Origin: Taudactylus pleione
Lineage: Eukaryota; Chordata; Amphibia; Anura; Myobatrachidae
Assembly (NCBI GenBank): GCA_031769625.1
Contig: JAUIMM010000636.1
Coordinates: 4,005,501 to 4,069,500, forward strand
Direction: 5' to 3'
Length of the DNA: 64,000 nt
Part shown: one piece after another, positions 1-9,840 of the stretch
Position numbering within the stretch: the stretch's first letter is position 1
Layout: every line of letters begins with the position of its first letter
Program-made: the position numbers and the translations under genes
Notes under the pieces: model-generated
Databases searched by the model: none
What the model was told of the DNA's origin: nothing
The model's input: only the letters and a program-made list of their open reading frames with translations

Positions 1-2
1 CA

Positions 3-51
3 GGGGGCGGAGCAAAATAATGTGCATCGCATTATTTAGCCCCGCCCCCTC
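3..51. repeat. GC-rich near-perfect palindrome
   Basis: Both arms read GGGGGCGG-GC followed by AAATAATG, meeting at a short centre, so the stretch can form a hairpin. It is followed to about 135 by more GC-rich sequence unlike the AT-rich DNA after it. This resembles the cores of the non-autonomous DNA transposons seen later in the window; it is probably the end of one that is cut by the window edge. Confidence 0.5.
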
Positions 52-370
52 CTCCCGAACCTGCAAATTGCCTTATTCATCTGTAGCCTGGCCCCGCCCC
101 CCCGAAGCCGAGAGGACCGGGCGGCTCCCGGAAAAGATGAATTAATAGTCGGCAAGTATGGCATGAATGAAAGTTTTTGCAGTGTCTTGTATAAGACATG
201 GGTGTATTCTGGATATGTTTCTCTGATGTATGTAACAGGATTTGAAAACAGATTGAATGTGGAGAACAAAGGAAGTTCAGAATCAAGGATAACACCTAGG
301 CAACGAGCTTAAGTGGTAGAGTTGATTGTTGTGTTATCAATAGTGATATAGATATCATGTAGGGAGTGGG

Positions 371-853
371 ACAGATGTGTCCTCATATACACTGTGGCTT
401 CAGTTGGGCCAAACAGCCAGTTTTGGAGAAACAGGTCCTGCACGACTCGGCCGCACCGTGTCTTTCTCACTCAAAATGTGTGTCTCATTTGCATACATAA
501 AACAAATGGAAGCAACAAAACCTCTGCTAGATTACACTGATCAATTTAATGTGTGATATTTATACATCTGTGTGCAAATGAGTCTGAATCTGTCTATTAA
601 GTGCTATGATGCAGCGGCCATGGCTTTTTCACACGCCAAGTCTCATTGTGCTTCATCTGCAACTTTGTATGTGTTAAACCCTTTCCTGTGCAGTTACATT
701 CGCAGCCCAGCGTCTCTAGTACAGATTGCATTGAGCACTGTTTTGCTGCATCTTCCATGCCAATAAGATGTAACATTTAAGAAAAAAGACGGTACGCTAC
801 ACTTCCAAGCATCTCGCGACATATAGACGCTAGGTGTACGAGGACACATCTGT
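371..853. mobile_element. Candidate terminal-inverted-repeat element
   Basis: The sequence CAGATGTGTCCTC followed by a TA-YAC tail at the left is repeated in inverted orientation at the right end (GAGGACACATCTG). The 480 bp between the arms has no coding potential that I can recognise. A TA follows the right end but not the left, so the target duplication is unclear. It could be a decayed Tc1/mariner-type MITE; this is inferred from the inverted ends only. Confidence 0.35.
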
Positions 854-877
854 AACTACTATTTGCTGATGGCAATA

Positions 878-1215
878 TTATTCTGTTTTGGTAAACTTAA
901 GTTTGAGGTGGCGAGGCGGATGGGTAGATGTCAGTATAATCCACATACAGCTGATTAGTTTACCAAGAAACATGGTGTAGATTGAGAAAAGCAGAGGACC
1001 TAGGACTGAGTTTAGCGATATTCCCTCTGATAGAGGAAGCAAAGAGGAGGTGGATCCAGAGAAACACACTGAAAATGTAATTAGATAAATAGGATGAGAA
1101 CCAGGATAGGGCTGTGTCCTGAAGACCTAGGGATTGTAGTGTTTGTATGAGAAGAGAGTGGTCAATAGCAATAAATACAGCAAAGATTTCCAGGAGAATA
1201 AGTGAGTAATGGCCT
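878..1215 (-). pseudogene. CR1/L2-type LINE reverse transcriptase relic
   Basis: Read on the minus strand, the sequence carries the series of reverse-transcriptase motifs typical of CR1/L2-clade LINEs. They are a decayed LDLSAAFDTVDH region (here about [15 protein letters not shown] at 1170-1215), then [19 protein letters not shown], then an intact-looking [11 protein letters not shown] block that corresponds to RT motif B. A corrupted YADD box follows (YVDYTDIY). Frame shifts and lost catalytic residues mark it as dead. The 5' and 3' parts of the LINE are missing. Family assignment is from remembered RT motif order. Confidence 0.65.
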
Positions 1216-1270
1216 TCACCACCTTACTCTTAGCAGCTAAGAACAGAAAATGAGTCTATAGTGGACACAT

Positions 1271-1688
1271 GGCCTGATTCAGAGGTGAACACAAAGGCGA
1301 TTACGCATGCACTGCGCTTGCACAGCGATCTCACTGCGATCACATAGGAATCCATCGCAGAGCGAGTGACAAGTTGTCAGTGTTTGTAGTTGGTGACTGG
1401 GGGTTGTCAGAGAAATGCAGTTGTGTCTGTCCTGCATAAACTAGTCCACTGCGAGTGCATATGCAGCTCTGCCTGTCTCAGGAGCTCCCAAGGCAGCGGC
1501 AGGTCAAGATGGCCGCCGATGTGCAGCCATGTTACCGATATTTGCGCAGGTATGCATCATTGCACGCAGGTAAAAGGGCAGCAGTGGGCGTCCTTATGCA
1601 CGGGTGATATTTGCATACATTAGCATACTTTCGCAGCTGTGTCGCATGTGTACAGCTGCGATCACATTAGCGCCCATCTCTGAATCAG
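1271..1688. mobile_element. Foldback MITE with GGCCTGATTCAGA ends
   Basis: It begins GGCCTGATTCAGAGG and ends with the inverse CTCTGAATCAG. The interior contains several GCGATNNCA-like words and a CGCAGAGCGAGTGACA segment that is also found in the element at 32741-33247, so the two belong to one family. It has no transposase. Members of this end-type elsewhere in the window are flanked by TTA, which fits PIF/Harbinger; the duplication is not clear here. It lies just upstream of the Tc1 relic. Confidence 0.6.
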
Positions 1689-1699
1689 TTTCACAGTCT

Positions 1700-1931
1700 C
1701 ACCAAACCTGTACAGTTGAAGATTGGAAATCATGGTATCAAAATTTGGTGTAAACATGAAGCCACTGACCCGCCCTTCCCTGCTCAATGGTGAAGACTGG
1801 TGTGGTATAATGGTGTTTATTGTAGCTAGCCATGTGCATGCTTTTATGGTAATAATCTCCCAATCTTCTAATAACACGCACCATGTCACAAAGCACACAC
1901 TGAGTTCAGGAACCTGACAATGAGATCAGTG
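1700..1931 (+). pseudogene. Tc1-like transposase relic, 5' part (interrupted)
   Basis: In shifting frames the sequence matches the middle of a Tc1-type transposase: a decayed V-W-G region followed by a block reading IVASHVHAFM, similar to the IVADHVHPFM stretch of vertebrate Tc1 transposases. The coding block is cut at 1931 by a hAT-type insertion and resumes at 6384. The original target GATCAGTG sits at the junction and is duplicated on both sides. Stops and frameshifts make it non-functional. Confidence 0.55.
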
Positions 1932-2599
1932 CAGAGGCGGATTTACACTTCATCAGGTCCTAGGAAAGTTACTGGTCTGGGGACCCCCACCCGTCCCTAC
2001 AAGAAAAAATAAATAAATAACATTTCTACATAAACTACAAATATTTTGCAAGCAATAAAGCATTTTTTAAAGAATTTTAATCTGCTGAAAGAACAGGTAT
2101 TGTGGCGATAAAGGTACTGCCAAATTACCTGTGCTGTTCATATGGGGAAGCTTTACTGGCATATCTTACTGCTGTCAGGGTTTTCACCAGCGACAGCAGC
2201 ATTATAGAGAAGAAAAATAATTTAAAAAGAGAAGATTGTGCTTACCTGGCATGCTCTGGTTTCTCCTCACCACTTCTGATTAGAGATTAGCGGGTCCGGT
2301 TCTCAGAGAACCGAACCCACCCGAATTTCGGGGATCCAGGGCGATCCGAGCCAAACTCGGATCTCCCTGCCTGCCCCAGATCCCTCTCCCGAGGCAAAAC
2401 CTTGCGATCCCGCTGTCGGGTCGCAAAGGTTTTGTATTAAGCGGGCTTAACTCTGACTGGCTGAGAGAGCCGTCTGTCACGGCTCTCAGCCAATCAGCCT
2501 TAAGCCCATTGAATATGGGCACAGGAAGGAGAAGAGCGGCCCACCCATCCCCTGCTACCTAATACCGCCGGCACCCACCGCTGCCGACACCCCTTGCTG

Positions 2600-3445
2600 C
2601 CGACCCCCACTGGCAGCATCCACGGCTGCCAACACCCCCGCTGCCGACACTGCTGGGACCCTGCATTGCGGATACCACCAGCAGCCATGCACTGCCAACA
2701 CCATCAGGACCCCCACACTGAGGACACCACTGGCACCCCCGCTCTGCTGACACTGGCGGCACCCTGCACTGAGGACACTGCCGGCACCCCTGCACTGCTG
2801 CCCCACGTACTGACACCGTCAGCGACCCCACACTGCCGGCACTCCCACACTGAGGACACCATTGGCACCCCTGCACTGCCGACACTGTCAGCACACATGC
2901 ACTGAGGACACAGCTGGCACCCCCGCTCTGCCGACACCACCGGCACCCTGCGCTGATGAAACTGCCGGCACCTCTGCACTGCTGCCCCACGTACTGAGGA
3001 CACCGTCAGCAACCCCACACTGCCGACCCTGCTGGCACTCCCACACTGAGGACACCACCGGCACCCCTGCACTGCCGACACTGTCAGCACACATGCACTG
3101 AGGACACCGCTTGTACCCATGCTTTGCCGACACCACCGGCACCCTGCATTAAGGACATCGCCAGCACCCACACACTACTACCCCACGTATTGAGGACTCT
3201 GTCATGACCCCGCACTGCTGCCACTCCCACACCGAGGGCATCCCTGCACAGCCGACACTGTCAGCACTCCTGCACTGAGGACACCACTGGTACCCCTGCT
3301 CTGCTGACACTGCCGGCACTATACACTCAGGACACTGCCAGGCCCCCACTCTGCCAACACCACCACACTGACTGCATTTCCGCATTGAGGACACCACTGG
3401 CACTCTCGCATTGAGGACACCGCCAGCACCCCCCCTGCCGACACT
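2600..3445. repeat. GC-rich minisatellite inside hAT element B
   Basis: Imperfect copies of a unit of about 25-30 bp built on CTGCACTGAGGACACCGCCG run for 850 bp. A higher-order period is visible: the marker GCCCCACGTACTGA recurs near 2800, 2983 and 3181, giving a super-unit of about 180-200 bp. The long open frames here on both strands are by-products of the repeat. The same repeat occurs at 31140-31558 in the other copy of the element, so the array travels with the transposon. Confidence 0.8.
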
Positions 3446-3778
3446 GCTGTCGTTGTAAGTGCACTATTGGTGTATCCAACCCACACTGTATAACACGCTG
3501 CATCCATGTTGGAACTTGGAAGCTGAACTGCCACATGTTAGTGCCGCCCACTGTGTCACTTAGCTTAGTCAGCCAGCTAGCTGGATGCAAACTTTTGGCC
3601 TTAACTAGATGAAAAAAATAATATTGTGAGGTGGTCAAAATTGATTGGAAATGATTGGAAATAAATGTTACTGAGGTTAATAATACTAGGGATATGTTGT
3701 ATCTCGCTGTCAGAGAAGCAGTTGGATAAGGGATAAGTCAGTCCCAACAAGTCAAGAACAAAAAAGAATAAATATACA

Positions 3779-4113
3779 CAGGGGCGCCGAGAGGGGGGGG
3801 AGCGGGTACAGATTACTGGGGCCTGGGCTTCCTGAGGGGCCCGGCGGGGCCCCGGGTCCGGCGCCGCTCCCCCTACCTCTCAGTAGCCCAGCACACAGCG
3901 TGTGCTGAGCTGCAGTGGAGACTGCTCGTGGCAGCCACAGCAGTCTCCTATGCCTGTGGGGGGGAGCGATCACACTGATCGCGGCCCCCTGGCTTTGAGC
4001 AGGGCTGAGGGGGCCCAGAGCGCCCCCCTCCCCAGTGCGCTGCAAATCTTTTTTTTTTTGGATTAGGCCACGCCCCCTATTACCCAGGCCCGCCGTGGCT
4101 CTCAAAGGGCCTG
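3779..4113 (+). mobile_element. Small hAT-type element C, copy 1
   Basis: It starts CAGGGGCGCCGAGAG and ends CTCTCAAAGGGCCTG, which inverted reads CAGGCCCTTTGAGAG. The flanks are AATATACA and TATATACA, 7 of 8 bases matching, consistent with a hAT target duplication. The 335-bp body is very GC-rich and contains a GATCACACTGATCGC segment that recurs, in opposite orientation, in the related copy at 11474-11831. It landed at the left edge of the long-TIR MITE. Confidence 0.7.
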
Positions 4114-5234
4114 TATATACATATAGTTATATATACATATACCCAGCGCTACAATATGATTTAAAGTCAATTAATGATAGATGGTTTTAAAATCAATAAA
4201 CAAGCATTTATTAAATCATCTAAAATGAATAATGGTATGACATGTCTTAATACAAGACTGACAAATGAAACACATGTGAATGAAGAGAATTGAGTTAAAC
4301 ACACAGTATGAGTACGCTCCTAGGATAATGGTGTAAAGATAAAAAGAGAAGGTATCAGGATCATTATATGTGGACCGAAAGGGGGTTTGTTTACAAATGT
4401 GCAAATTCATTGCTAGCCAGTATACCACGTGACAACCAGTGGTCACGTGATCGGCGGTACCCAGGTGAATAAGAACTTAATCAATTCTGAAGGGGTATGT
4501 CACGTTTAACTTTTTATTATTGTGTATATATATATATATATTCTTGTCAGATGGGATTGGGAAAGATTGCCTCCGATATTAGTACATTAGTTAAATAGTC
4601 TTTGATGGATGGTTTTTAATTTATTTATTTTTACTTGACACGTGTGCATGATTTTCTCATTACTATATGGGTATAATAAGGGGATTGCCCTGACAATGAA
4701 CATACATTCCTGAGGAAACTGAGCGTCCATAGCTCAGGGAAGCGCATTGAGACTATTTGAACACAGTATCTGGACTCCTGGGACCTTTTGGATTATCACC
4801 TTTAGACTCCCTGTGCCCTTCTGATACCATCATTGCGGTAGTGGATTTTTCCTTGTGGATTGTGCTTCAGCCCTCCTTGTGGATTCGCTGGATTCCAGAG
4901 GATTTCCTTCCAAGCTATTTCAGCCATCAGTTTGGTAAAGCTCATTCTGCTGCTAATTAACCTTTCATTTGGGACATAATAAGGAGAACATTTCACCTTC
5001 TCTTTCTATTTTTACACCATTATCCTAGGAGCGTACTCATACTGTCTGTTTAACTCAATTCTCTTTATTCACATGTGTTTTATTTGTCAGTCTTGTATTA
5101 AGACATGTCATACCATTATTCATTTTAGATGATTTAATAAATGCTTGTTTATTGATTTTAAAACCGTCTATCATTAATTGACTTTAAATCATATTGTAGT
5201 GCTGGGTATATGTGTATATAACTATATGTATATA
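4114..5234. mobile_element. MITE with about 240-bp terminal inverted repeats
   Basis: The left arm (4114-4354) and right arm (4993-5234) are inverted copies of each other with few mismatches. They share ATATAGTTATATACACATA, then the TACCCAGC and CTACAATATG boxes, and the distinctive CTAGGAGCGTACTCATA-type segment (inverted on the left). The centre holds a CCTGAGGAAACTGAGCGTC motif followed by GAAGCGCATTGAG, like the CCTGAGGAAG...AAACGCGT module at 62539-62575. It has no coding capacity. The transposon class cannot be fixed from the sequence. Confidence 0.75.
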
Positions 5235-5734
5235 TATTATTTTAGGTTAATAATACTGTAGGAACAAAAACAGGCCCATTTTATGTGATTTTAGCTGTTT
5301 TTATGATATTTTAAGAAAAAATCCAGATCCAAAACCAAAACCGAAAAACAAAACACGGAGGTGAGGTTTTGGCAAAACCAATCCAGATCCAAAACCAGGG
5401 GAGATCCAGATCCAAAGCCAAAACCAAAACACGAGGGTCGGCGCACATCTCTACTTCTGATCGTCGCCCAGCAGGACTTCATTGCCTTCAGTAGAAAAGG
5501 AAGAGGAAGGTAAGGGGAGAAGGAGGGACAAGTGAAAATAGAAAGGGGTGGCGGAATGAGGAGCTGGGTAAGAGGAACAGTGGTAGGGGCAAAATGGAAA
5601 GGTGGGTGGTGGGGGATAAATAATAGATTTAGCTGGGGGGACAGAATTAAAAGGAGTAATGGAAGACACAGGCAAAGGAAGAAGGTAAAACATAGGCCAG
5701 ATACACAAACAAAGATGATACAGAGACACACTGG

Positions 5735-5975
5735 AGTCTGGGGAGACATGGAGACATACACACCATTACTGGGGGGGACATGGAGACACACAAACCTGTG
5801 ACTGGGAGGGGGGCATGAAAAAATACACACTGGTGACTGGGGGGGGGGGCATTTAGACATACACACCGGTACTAGGGCGAGGGGGACATGTACACACTGA
5901 TGGTGGGGAGAGGGGGCATTGGGCCATACACACTGCTGGTGGGGGGAGGGAGACATGGAGACATACACACAGACC
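5735..5975. repeat. G-rich minisatellite in hAT element A
   Basis: About six imperfect copies of a 40-bp unit with the core GGGGACATGGAGACATACAC alternate with runs of up to eleven G. The surrounding 5460-6030 is strongly purine-rich on the plus strand. The 225-codon minus-strand open frame here is a consequence of this composition, with low-complexity proline/serine content, and is not a gene. Confidence 0.7.
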
Positions 5976-6383
5976 AGGGGAGACAGACAAGCATATAATG
6001 GAAGGACAGAGGTGGGGGAGGAGCACAGGTTACTTACTGTAGTGTGTGGCCATAGATGTTATTCTTGAATGGAGGGGCCGTTATCTTCCACTGTCACTCC
6101 GTGTTGAGGGCGGTGCTAAAGGTGATGGGCTCCTCCTCAGCACTGGTGGCTCCGCCAACACCACGCCCTCTGCCTGAAGGCAGCAGTGTTAGCTTGCTTC
6201 AGCGGGGTATTCTCTTCCACAGAGCAGCAAGCTGGAGCCAGCATCCGGCAGCTGTCCTATCAATGCACTGTTAGCCTGCCAGGGCCCTCCGTTATATGGC
6301 CCTGCCGGTGGGCCTCCTGGGACCTGCAGGGCGCTTGGCAACTGCTTGTATTGCCTAGTGGTAAATCCGCTATTGGATCAGTG

Positions 6384-6560
6384 TACTCCAAATTGCCTCC
6401 ACAACCAATAGATCCCAGATCAATTGAACACCTTTGGGATGTTGTGGAACCGGAGATTGGCAGCATGAATGTGCAGCTGACATGGACCATGATCTCTTGG
6501 CACATCATCTCTCGCCTCAATGGTCACGTGAGATGTTTAGTAGAGTAATATTATTTCTAC
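6384..6560 (+). pseudogene. Tc1-like transposase relic, 3' part
   Basis: In frame from 6384 the translation contains DPRSIEHLWDVVEPEIGS, close to the DLNPIEHLWDVVEREI block that holds the catalytic glutamate of Tc1/mariner DD34E transposases, followed by a MNVQLT segment as in vertebrate Tc1 proteins. This is the continuation of the relic at 1700-1931; the 4.4-kb element A lies between. The usual C-terminal region and right inverted repeat are not recognisable. Confidence 0.7.
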
Positions 6561-7309
6561 AAGCAGTTTAATATAACTTTATCTCTTAAGATCGGGGGTA
6601 ATACTCATATTGGGAAAAAGCAGTAGGAACCATCTGATTATCCTTGTAATGAAAAAATAAAAAAGGAGGACAAAAGGTACTTGGACTGTGACTGCTGGAT
6701 TTGTCCATTTGCTGTGTCATAGAATATCACAAAAATAATTGAGTTCTTTTAGCTATTGTGTCTTGCTTTTGTTATATTATCACTTTGAAATGGTATTTAT
6801 CTTTCACTTGTTCTCTGAGGACACAGATTTTCAAAGGTCTCTCACGGAACCAAAACATTCTTCATACACGACTCACAAATACGATTATTCTTCAAAGAAG
6901 AGCGGTTAGCATTATGCATAGCAAATGTTAACCCTTTTTCCTACCTTCCAAAAAATGTTTTGCTACTTTTATAAACTATCCAGAAATTGTCTCTATTTTT
7001 CTAACATTCCTTCCAGAGACAATTTACTTCTACGCAGCCCCAGATTTTGTGAATGATTGCCAAGGCCACAGCCTAGGGTGACTTAATAAGGCTGGCAGAT
7101 GAGCAGAAGTTCGCACCCACAAGCAGTGACAGCAGTATGTCATAAGAACTGTGATTGTTTACTGCTGTAAATGTGTGTAATAGCTCAGTTAGAATATAAA
7201 TACTCTCTAATAGCATTTATTTAAAAGCATTTTTGGATGGCATTTCTCACATTATCCTAAAAGAGCACGTAGTCCCATGTATAGTTAAATACATTTTATT
7301 AAAATGTAT
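6561..7309. other. AT-rich stretch without recognised features
   Basis: No coding frame, terminal repeat or tandem array could be supported. The composition is AT-rich and looks like ordinary unique or very old DNA. Confidence 0.4.
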
Positions 7310-7775
7310 TTATTAGCAATTATTTATATACTTAGTGCTTTACAGAGAATGTTTAGTCATTCACATCAGCCAAGCTTGCAATCTATATTTTCTATCACAT
7401 GGACATACTGTACATACTTTCTATGGTTAATTTTTTTTTCAGAAGCTATTTAACCTAATACCCTATTTATGGAATATGAGAGGAAACTGGAGGATCCTGA
7501 GAAAACCAATGCAGACACAGGAAAAACACACAATTTTTACAATCAGATCCGCACAGTTGAGTCCCTGGGGGTTTATTTTCTTACCAGTGTGTTTAAGCCC
7601 AACATTTTAAAGAGCAATGCTTGTAATAGCAAACACAAGGTGTCCTTTAAATTTCAGACTTAACCACGCTGGACAGTGGTGGCTTTTGCTAGCTGCCACT
7701 TAGTAAATAAACCATCTGACTGGAATTGAACCTGTGGCCTTAGTGCTGTCAGGCAGCAAAGCCCATAGCATCCTC
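7310..7775. repeat. Ancient interspersed repeat with tRNA-like box
   Basis: The series GGAATATGAGAGGAAACTGG, then AGAAAACCAATGCAGACACA, then a GGAATTGAACCTGTGGCC segment followed by TTAGTGCTGTCAGGCAGCAA matches a widespread vertebrate repeat remembered as a LINE- or SINE-linked sequence. The GAATTGAACC part resembles an inverted tRNA B box. The class is not certain. The copy is diverged and has no coding frame. Confidence 0.45.
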
Positions 7776-7811
7776 TACACTACAAAAAGCAAAAAATTAA
7801 AGTCATTATAC

Positions 7812-7969
7812 CAGGGGTGTCAAACATGCGGCCTTCCAGCTGCAGTGGAACTAGACATCCCAGCATGCCCTGACACAGTTTTGCTATTAGGGCATGCTAA
7901 AACTGTGGCAGGGCATGCTGGGATATGCAGTTCCAGGGCAGCTAGAGAGCTGCATGTTTGCCACCCCTG
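7812..7969. mobile_element. Short hAT-type MITE
   Basis: The ends are CAGGGGTGTCAAACATGCGG and, inverted on the right, CAGGGGTGGCAAACATGC. The 158-bp interior folds back on itself, with CATCCCAGCATGCCCTG on one side and CAGGGCATGCTGGGATA on the other. The 8-bp flanks CATTATAC and CTCTATAT match at 5 positions, so a target duplication is only suggested. The end type and length fit small hAT MITEs. Confidence 0.7.
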
Positions 7970-8696
7970 CTCTATATTATAAGGTGTCAGTACATAACAT
8001 CTCTTACATGGTAACGCTCAAAACACTTTCAGGCTCTTATAAATAAATGCTTAATTAAAAAAATGGTTTTATAAGTTGAAGTACAACTAAATAAAACAGT
8101 AAGTTCCGAAGAGAGGTGTGTGCACTGCCTCCCAATCTCACACTAAACAGACAAATACAGTAACAAAGGATCTGTGCTATATAAAATATATACCCATTGA
8201 AAATGAGATTAGATGTAACAGAAAGCAACACTAGACACGACCACATACGTTTTTAATTGAAAATCAAATATTGAATTTATGTATAAATTTAAAATCAATC
8301 AAACCATATGTACCACATAATAAAAATATATACATTTTAAAAGAAACGCTGAATGATAACCAGGTGCTGATGGACATATAAGTGAATAGTAGTGTAATGA
8401 CCTTCCCCTCCAACGGTAAATCCAGCAATCTCAATTTACAATTATGGAAATAATTTACAGGACAAGTTCATCCACAGGTGCTGAGACATACTGCAGGCCC
8501 AGGTTCAGCAGTAGATGAGGGGAGTGGTCAAACACGGGTAAGGTCACACCCACTTGTTAAAATATGTAGTAAAAATACCGTGCTTGCCAAGAGAGAGAGA
8601 CATTCCTCCTCCTCCATGGATGTCCTAGGCCCCCAGACAAGCTCAGGCTCTGAGTAATTCGTATCCTCCCCAACCCCATTTTGGCACCTTTGCAAA

Positions 8697-8750
8697 GATG
8701 TGGCTTTTTTCTGTATGTGGCTTTTTTCTGTATATGGCTTTTTTCCGTAT
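8697..8750. repeat. Three-copy tandem repeat of 17-18 bp
   Basis: Three copies of a GTATGTGGCTTTTTTCT unit lie head to tail with one or two mismatches. Nothing else of note surrounds it. Confidence 0.7.
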
Positions 8751-8846
8751 GGTCAAGGTGAAATAAAGTGGCCACCTATGAAATGTAAACTATTAGTCAG
8801 ATAATCAACACAAACTGCACCAAGATTTACCATGTCTCCAAGTCAG

Positions 8847-9017
8847 AAACAAGTATATCACAGTATTTTAAGGTTAATTTGTGAAATAATAGAAACAGTT
8901 TGAAACAACAGATCAATACAGGTGACTGAAGTGTGAAGTTATATTAATCTGTTGTTGCAAACTGTTTCTACTATTTCCTGGATGAACCTTGGAATAGTGT
9001 GATATACTGGTTTCTGA
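8847..9017. repeat. Long imperfect hairpin (about 70-bp arms)
   Basis: The left arm, from CAGAAACAAGTATATCACA to GTTTGAAACAACAGAT (8847-8913), is repeated inverted from ATCTGTTGTTGCAAACTGTT to GTATATACTGGTTTCTG-like sequence (8948-9017). Identity is roughly 80 percent, with a spacer of about 35 bp. It may be a foldback MITE without clear ends, or a structured RNA. Nothing in the sequence decides between these. Confidence 0.6.
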
Positions 9018-9479
9018 ATTAGGTGCCTATGTGCCAATCTGTTTTGCTGCGGATATTTAAATTATTATGAAAATATCCCCGCTATGTACTAATCTTAACC
9101 CGCTATTTTGGAGGAGTTTTTCAATACTCCTCTGGAGAAATCTGACACTGCACATGCGCAAAGTGGTAGTTTCTGGAACTGGACAGATGTTACAGATGAG
9201 CCATCGGAAGATCTCTTGCATGCTAGTAAAGCCTCCATAGGCTTAAATCAGTTTACTAAAGATAATGTAAACTGATGGGGCCAAAACTTCCGAAAAGCGG
9301 TACATAAGGGGAGGTGGGGGGTGGCAGAGGTGGGGGGAGCTGTGGATGGGGGTGGAGCTACATTGGGGGTGGGGCATCAATTGGTAGTAAAACCATTTTA
9401 AAAATTCTCAAAGCTGTGTGCTGGGGCACCTGTGCATATTTATGTGGCCTCCATGCGAACACCTCCCAAGCTGCCCAAC

Positions 9480-9699
9480 ATGGCGATAAACAATGTGCTC
9501 TTTGCACGATGTACCCTCTATTTCCTGGGCTTCCTGTTGAGCTTCCTTGCTGTGGTGCACCTGTCCAAGAACAGTGCTAACTTCCATGGGAGGTGCCTCC
9601 TGTTCACCAAGGGTGTGTGGTTGAGCATTTACATTATGCTGGAGAGGGAGCACTTCACGGTGGAGGAGTGGTACCCGGAGTCCGTCTGCAAGTTCAGCG
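9480..9699 (+). pseudogene. TMEM179-like first-exon fragment
   Basis: From the ATG at 9480 an uninterrupted frame reads MAINNVLFARCTLYFLGF, a hydrophobic segment to about residue 28, then GRCLLFTKGVWLS (about 38-50) and EREHFTVEEW (about 56-65), then CKFSV. This matches the start of vertebrate TMEM179, a four-pass membrane protein of unknown role, in order and spacing as I remember it, with substitutions throughout. Homology stops abruptly at 9699, where a repeat starting TAGGGATCGG begins. No later exon or splice donor is seen. It is probably a truncated duplicate or transposon-captured fragment, not the functional gene, although the frame is open. Confidence 0.65.
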
Positions 9700-9840
9700 T
9701 AGGGATCGGAATTTGATGGTTACTAACCATCAATATTTTTTTGATTCCAATGGTAGTATTTTTACAATTTGATGGTGGCAGACAGTTGTTTGCCACTATT
9801 GAATGGAAATCATTCGATTGTGTTCCGATGGTTGTTTTTT
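9700..9840 (+). mobile_element. Partial hAT-type element (GATGGTTACCATC family)
   Basis: It begins TAGGGATCGGAATTTGATGG and contains GATGGTTACTAACCATCAAT and repeated (C/T)GATGGT words, as does the complete element at 49307-49569. Its right end is not recognisable; a run of 15 T follows. Its start coincides exactly with the end of the TMEM179-like frame. Confidence 0.5.

Larger units (their letters stand above)
3688..5243. mobile_element. Insertion bounded by a 14-bp direct repeat
   Basis: The 14 bp AGGTTAATAATACT stand at 3674-3687 and again at 5244-5257. Such a long exact duplication is unlikely by chance over 1.5 kb. It suggests that everything between arrived as one event or as successive insertions into one target. 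A duplication of this length is more typical of target-primed retrotransposition than of DNA transposons, yet the interior is dominated by an element with long inverted repeats. The mechanism is therefore unresolved. Confidence 0.5.
2281..5453. mobile_element. hAT-type non-autonomous element B (nested in A)
   Basis: The left end is TAGAGATTAGCGG and the right end, read inverted, is TAGAGATGTGCGC. The flanks are identical 8-bp repeats CTTCTGAT (2273-2280 and 5454-5461). The TAGAG terminus fits the hAT end consensus. The left 300 bp, including the segment AAGCCC after a GGCTCTCAGCCAATCAG box, is repeated at 30892-31110, a second copy. The interior contains a long minisatellite and a further insertion at 3688-5243. 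No transposase is present. Confidence 0.85.
1932..6375. mobile_element. hAT-type non-autonomous element A with nested insertions
   Basis: The left end is CAGAGGCGGATTTAC and the right end, read inverted, is CAATAGCGGATTTAC. Both flanks carry the same 8 bp, GATCAGTG (1924-1931 and 6376-6383), the 8-bp target duplication expected for hAT transposons. The element proper is about 1.27 kb (1932-2272 plus 5462-6375); the rest is a second element inserted into it. It has no transposase. The right part contains a purine-rich stretch and a minisatellite. It interrupts a Tc1 transposase relic whose reading continues on both sides. Confidence 0.85.

Noticed and set aside
2555..3638. Several open frames of 80-155 codons on both strands
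   Set aside because: All lie in the 25-30-bp minisatellite, where repeated units keep frames open by chance; the translations are tandem copies of SVGSAGVPVVSS-like words.
5291..5968. 225-codon open frame on the minus strand
   Set aside because: Proline-, serine- and cysteine-rich translation of a purine-rich minisatellite and of repeated AACCAAAACC words; no domain, and it crosses the boundary of element B.
7690..7775. A tRNA gene on the minus strand
   Set aside because: Only a B-box-like word is present; no complete cloverleaf could be drawn, and the context is an old interspersed repeat.
9480..9699. A functional TMEM179 gene
   Set aside because: Only part of the first exon is present, it ends at a repeat, and no later exon was seen in the window.
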